Origin: Lacrimispora xylanisolvens
Lineage (GTDB): Bacteria > Bacillota > Clostridia > Lachnospirales > Lachnospiraceae
Length of the DNA: 64,000 nucleotides
NCBI RefSeq assembly: GCF_002934545.1
Contig: NZ_PTJA01000012.1
Coordinates: forward strand, 62,001 to 126,000
Reading direction: 5' to 3'
Below the pieces are notes generated by a model, which had not been told where the DNA came from, did not search any database, and saw only the letters and a program-made list of their open reading frames with translations. The translations under genes were made by a program, and so were the position numbers. Below, one piece after another: positions 62,425 to 64,000 of the stretch. Each line of letters begins with the position of its first letter. The stretch's first letter is position 1.

Positions 62425-62994
62425 CTATGCAAATCCAAAATACCGTAAAAGGCCCAGATAGATTCCGTAGGCAAATCCATACTGGTCGTTACGAAGCTTT
62501 TCTGCATCCGATGGATTGCTTATATATCCAAGTTCTACTAAATTAGCGGGCATATCTGCATTCCTAAGTACATACAAAGAAGGATTTTCCCGGATTCCGT
62601 TGTTTTTGGTTCCAACCATATCGTTAATCCCGCCCATAATCTGTTCCGCCAGCCACTGTCCCTGGGTAAAATACTGATAGATGTATACTTCCGTTCCGTT
62701 AATTTCGGGATTAGGATTTAAATTGCAGTGGATGCTGATAAAATAATCTGCCGGCCACTGGTTTGCCATGGCAACCCTGGCAGCCAGGCTGGTAGTATTG
62801 TTGGTACCCAGAACGGTATCCGGCTGTGGTCTTGAGACTCTCGCCTCAAAACGGGGATCACTGTTTAAGAGGTTTCGAAGGTAAATTCCCACCTGGTAAT
62901 TAATTTCTGATTCCTGTAATCCATTGGCCTCTGCACCGCTGTTAAAATATCCGCTGGGATTATGTCCCTGATCAATAAATATTTTAATTGCCAT
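62425..62994 (-). CDS. N-acetylmuramoyl-L-alanine amidase (Amidase_3), no signal peptide
   Basis: Zinc amidase of 189 residues that cuts the bond between N-acetylmuramic acid and L-Ala in peptidoglycan. The first zinc His is in IFIDQGHNPSG, then Glu in LQESEINYQVGIYL, the second His in FISIHCNLNPN, and the catalytic Glu in ANLVELGYISNPSDAEKL. The protein starts directly at the enzyme domain, with no secretion signal and no cell-wall-binding repeats. It resembles CwlC-type or phage lysin domains released by mother-cell lysis or other export. AAAGGAAATG precedes the chosen ATG at 62994. Confidence 0.92.
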   Translation of the reverse strand: MAIKIFIDQGHNPSGYFNSGAEANGLQESEINYQVGIYLRNLLNSDPRFEARVSRPQPDTVLGTNNTTSLAARVAMANQWPADYFISIHCNLNPNPEINGTEVYIYQYFTQGQWLAEQIMGGINDMVGTKNNGIRENPSLYVLRNADMPANLVELGYISNPSDAEKLRNDQYGFAYGIYLGLLRYFGFA

Positions 62995-63090
62995 CTCGCA
63001 TTTCCTTTCCTGCTTCACTATAATAAATATATTCCAGGAAATGGTAAATGCTACATATTTTGGACTTTTTTGTATATTTTTGAATGTACT

Positions 63091-63933
63091 TTATGAATAA
63101 AGAACCTTTTCTCCATGCCTTCCAAGCCAGTATTTCAAACCTGGATATTTAATGGTTATATAATCTTCGAAACGGTCGGGGTCTTCCTGATTACTGGAAA
63201 ACATCTCGTAATGGCCGGGTACCGTAAGCCCTGGTTTCATTGCTCCTGCCAGATCCACTGCTTCCTGATACGTCATGTTTCCTATGATATTGGAGCGGTA
63301 GCGTACTCCATCCCTTCCGTTAATGGGGAGAAACATCACATCCATATCTCCAAACTTTCTTAATTTGCTGTACAGTCCTTCGTAAATGCAGGTATCGCCT
63401 GAATGATACAGCTTAACCCCCATTCCTTCCAGCACAACTCCTGTGTAAGGATATTGACCAGTTACCGGATCCTGATCCAGAAACTCGTGAGCAGATGCAA
63501 TCCCTGTCACTTGGATTCCATTTTTCAGATTTAGTTTTTTTCCATCATCCAGTCCCATAAATCGGCTCTCATCAATCTGCTGCTCCGAACTCAGGGACTG
63601 AATCAGCTTCATTGGTGCCAGAAATGTGGCTCCCGGCGAGCTGACAGAAAGCTGATGCCAGACATTCCGGTCAATGTGATCCAAATGATCATGAGTTCCG
63701 ATTATGTAATCTGCATTGGTAATCTCACTGGGATCTAAAAGCGGTGCAATTCTTCTGTCAGGACGTTCAGAAAGAAATGCATCGATATAGATTGTAACCG
63801 TACCCAGCTTTACTGCGTACCCCAGCTGCCCAAGCCACCAGAACGCTGCTTGTCCTTCCTCTGGTACTGTCTCATTTATTTCTGCAATTAAGTCTTTGCC
63901 GCTTTTCGCGGTTTCCATGTACTGCTGTTTCAT
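63091..63933 (-). CDS. Metallo-beta-lactamase-fold hydrolase, UlaG-like
   Basis: Cytoplasmic metal hydrolase of 280 residues. The metal site is GTHDHLDHIDRNVW, with further His in ASAHEFLD, Asp in LYHSGDTCIYEG and His in VPGHYEMF. WWLGQLGYAVKLG near the start and the overall order match L-ascorbate-6-phosphate lactonase (UlaG) relatives. No ascorbate PTS genes are in view, so the substrate may differ. GGAGGCGG sets the start at 63933. Confidence 0.88.
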   Translation of the reverse strand: MKQQYMETAKSGKDLIAEINETVPEEGQAAFWWLGQLGYAVKLGTVTIYIDAFLSERPDRRIAPLLDPSEITNADYIIGTHDHLDHIDRNVWHQLSVSSPGATFLAPMKLIQSLSSEQQIDESRFMGLDDGKKLNLKNGIQVTGIASAHEFLDQDPVTGQYPYTGVVLEGMGVKLYHSGDTCIYEGLYSKLRKFGDMDVMFLPINGRDGVRYRSNIIGNMTYQEAVDLAGAMKPGLTVPGHYEMFSSNQEDPDRFEDYITIKYPGLKYWLGRHGEKVLYS

Positions 63934-64000
63934 TTTAAATCCGCCTCCGGTTCCATGTTTTACTTTCACAATTTATCATACCACAGATTCTTCCAGATGC

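Noticed and set aside
62262-62507. 81-residue minus-strand ORF overlapping the end of the amidase gene
   Set aside because: It covers the amidase terminator and part of its coding region in another frame, has no ribosome site and no recognisable motif.

Overview
The window looks like chromosomal DNA of a strictly anaerobic, low-to-moderate GC Firmicute, most likely a Clostridia/Lachnospiraceae relative (Lacrimispora or [Clostridium] cluster XIVa type). This rests on AGGAGG-type ribosome sites, A/T-rich intergenic DNA with TTGACA/TATAAT promoters, many PTS and ABC sugar genes, YesM/YesN-type two-component genes, BaiCD-like Old Yellow Enzyme flavoproteins, bacteriohemerythrin and DUF438 proteins. 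The genus is inferred. No rRNA, tRNA, CRISPR array, prophage or insertion sequence was seen.

Layout. 1-7.6 kb: a truncated two-component system, then a copper/soft-metal region. It holds copA, copZ and an unknown exported protein, a divergent HxlR regulator, and a second operon with an HMA-TauE/SafE-cupredoxin fusion, an overlooked 32-residue membrane peptide and a DUF2318 lipoprotein. 7.6-14 kb: CheX, bacteriohemerythrin, a chorismate mutase-shikimate kinase fusion, an HxlR/flavoprotein divergent pair, a chemoreceptor with an unusual structured 500-bp upstream region, a DUF438/hemerythrin/PAS sensor and a ferredoxin. 14-21 kb: gldA, hypA with a membrane protein and a divergent FadR-type regulator, a flavodoxin-split barrel fusion and a PAS-GGDEF diguanylate cyclase. 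21-25 kb: a beta-glucoside operon (secreted hydrolase, EIIBC, GH1).

25.6-35.1 kb: a LysR regulator, two OYE-type Fe-S flavoenzymes, two transporters, a YdiB-like shikimate/quinate dehydrogenase and a TIM-barrel protein. I read this as a shikimate/quinate catabolic locus resembling the qui genes of Listeria. 35.2-37.1 kb: a three-gene HTH/hydrolase/DUF4180 operon whose promoter lies inside six 10-bp tandem repeats. 37.2-45.4 kb: MarR, a heterodimeric ABC exporter with one degenerate ATPase site, two HlyD-type adaptors and a GH95 glycosidase. 45.5-52.6 kb: an ABC sugar importer and its YesM/YesN two-component system. 52.7-55 kb: a lipase and an aromatic acid exporter-like protein.

55-58.1 kb: the complete preQ1 operon queD-queE-folE-queC-queF, preceded by a promoter, a preQ1-I riboswitch aptamer and a terminator. 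58.2-58.5 kb: an intergenic array with an exact 123-bp period. 58.6-64 kb: a bicovalent-flavin oxidase, a GH4 phospho-glycosidase with an RpiR regulator, a leaderless Amidase_3 and an UlaG-like metallohydrolase.

Most transcription units run on the minus strand. Start sites were moved inward from the longest ORF wherever a good ribosome site supports an internal ATG. Several genes use GTG or TTG starts, and these are noted in the entries.
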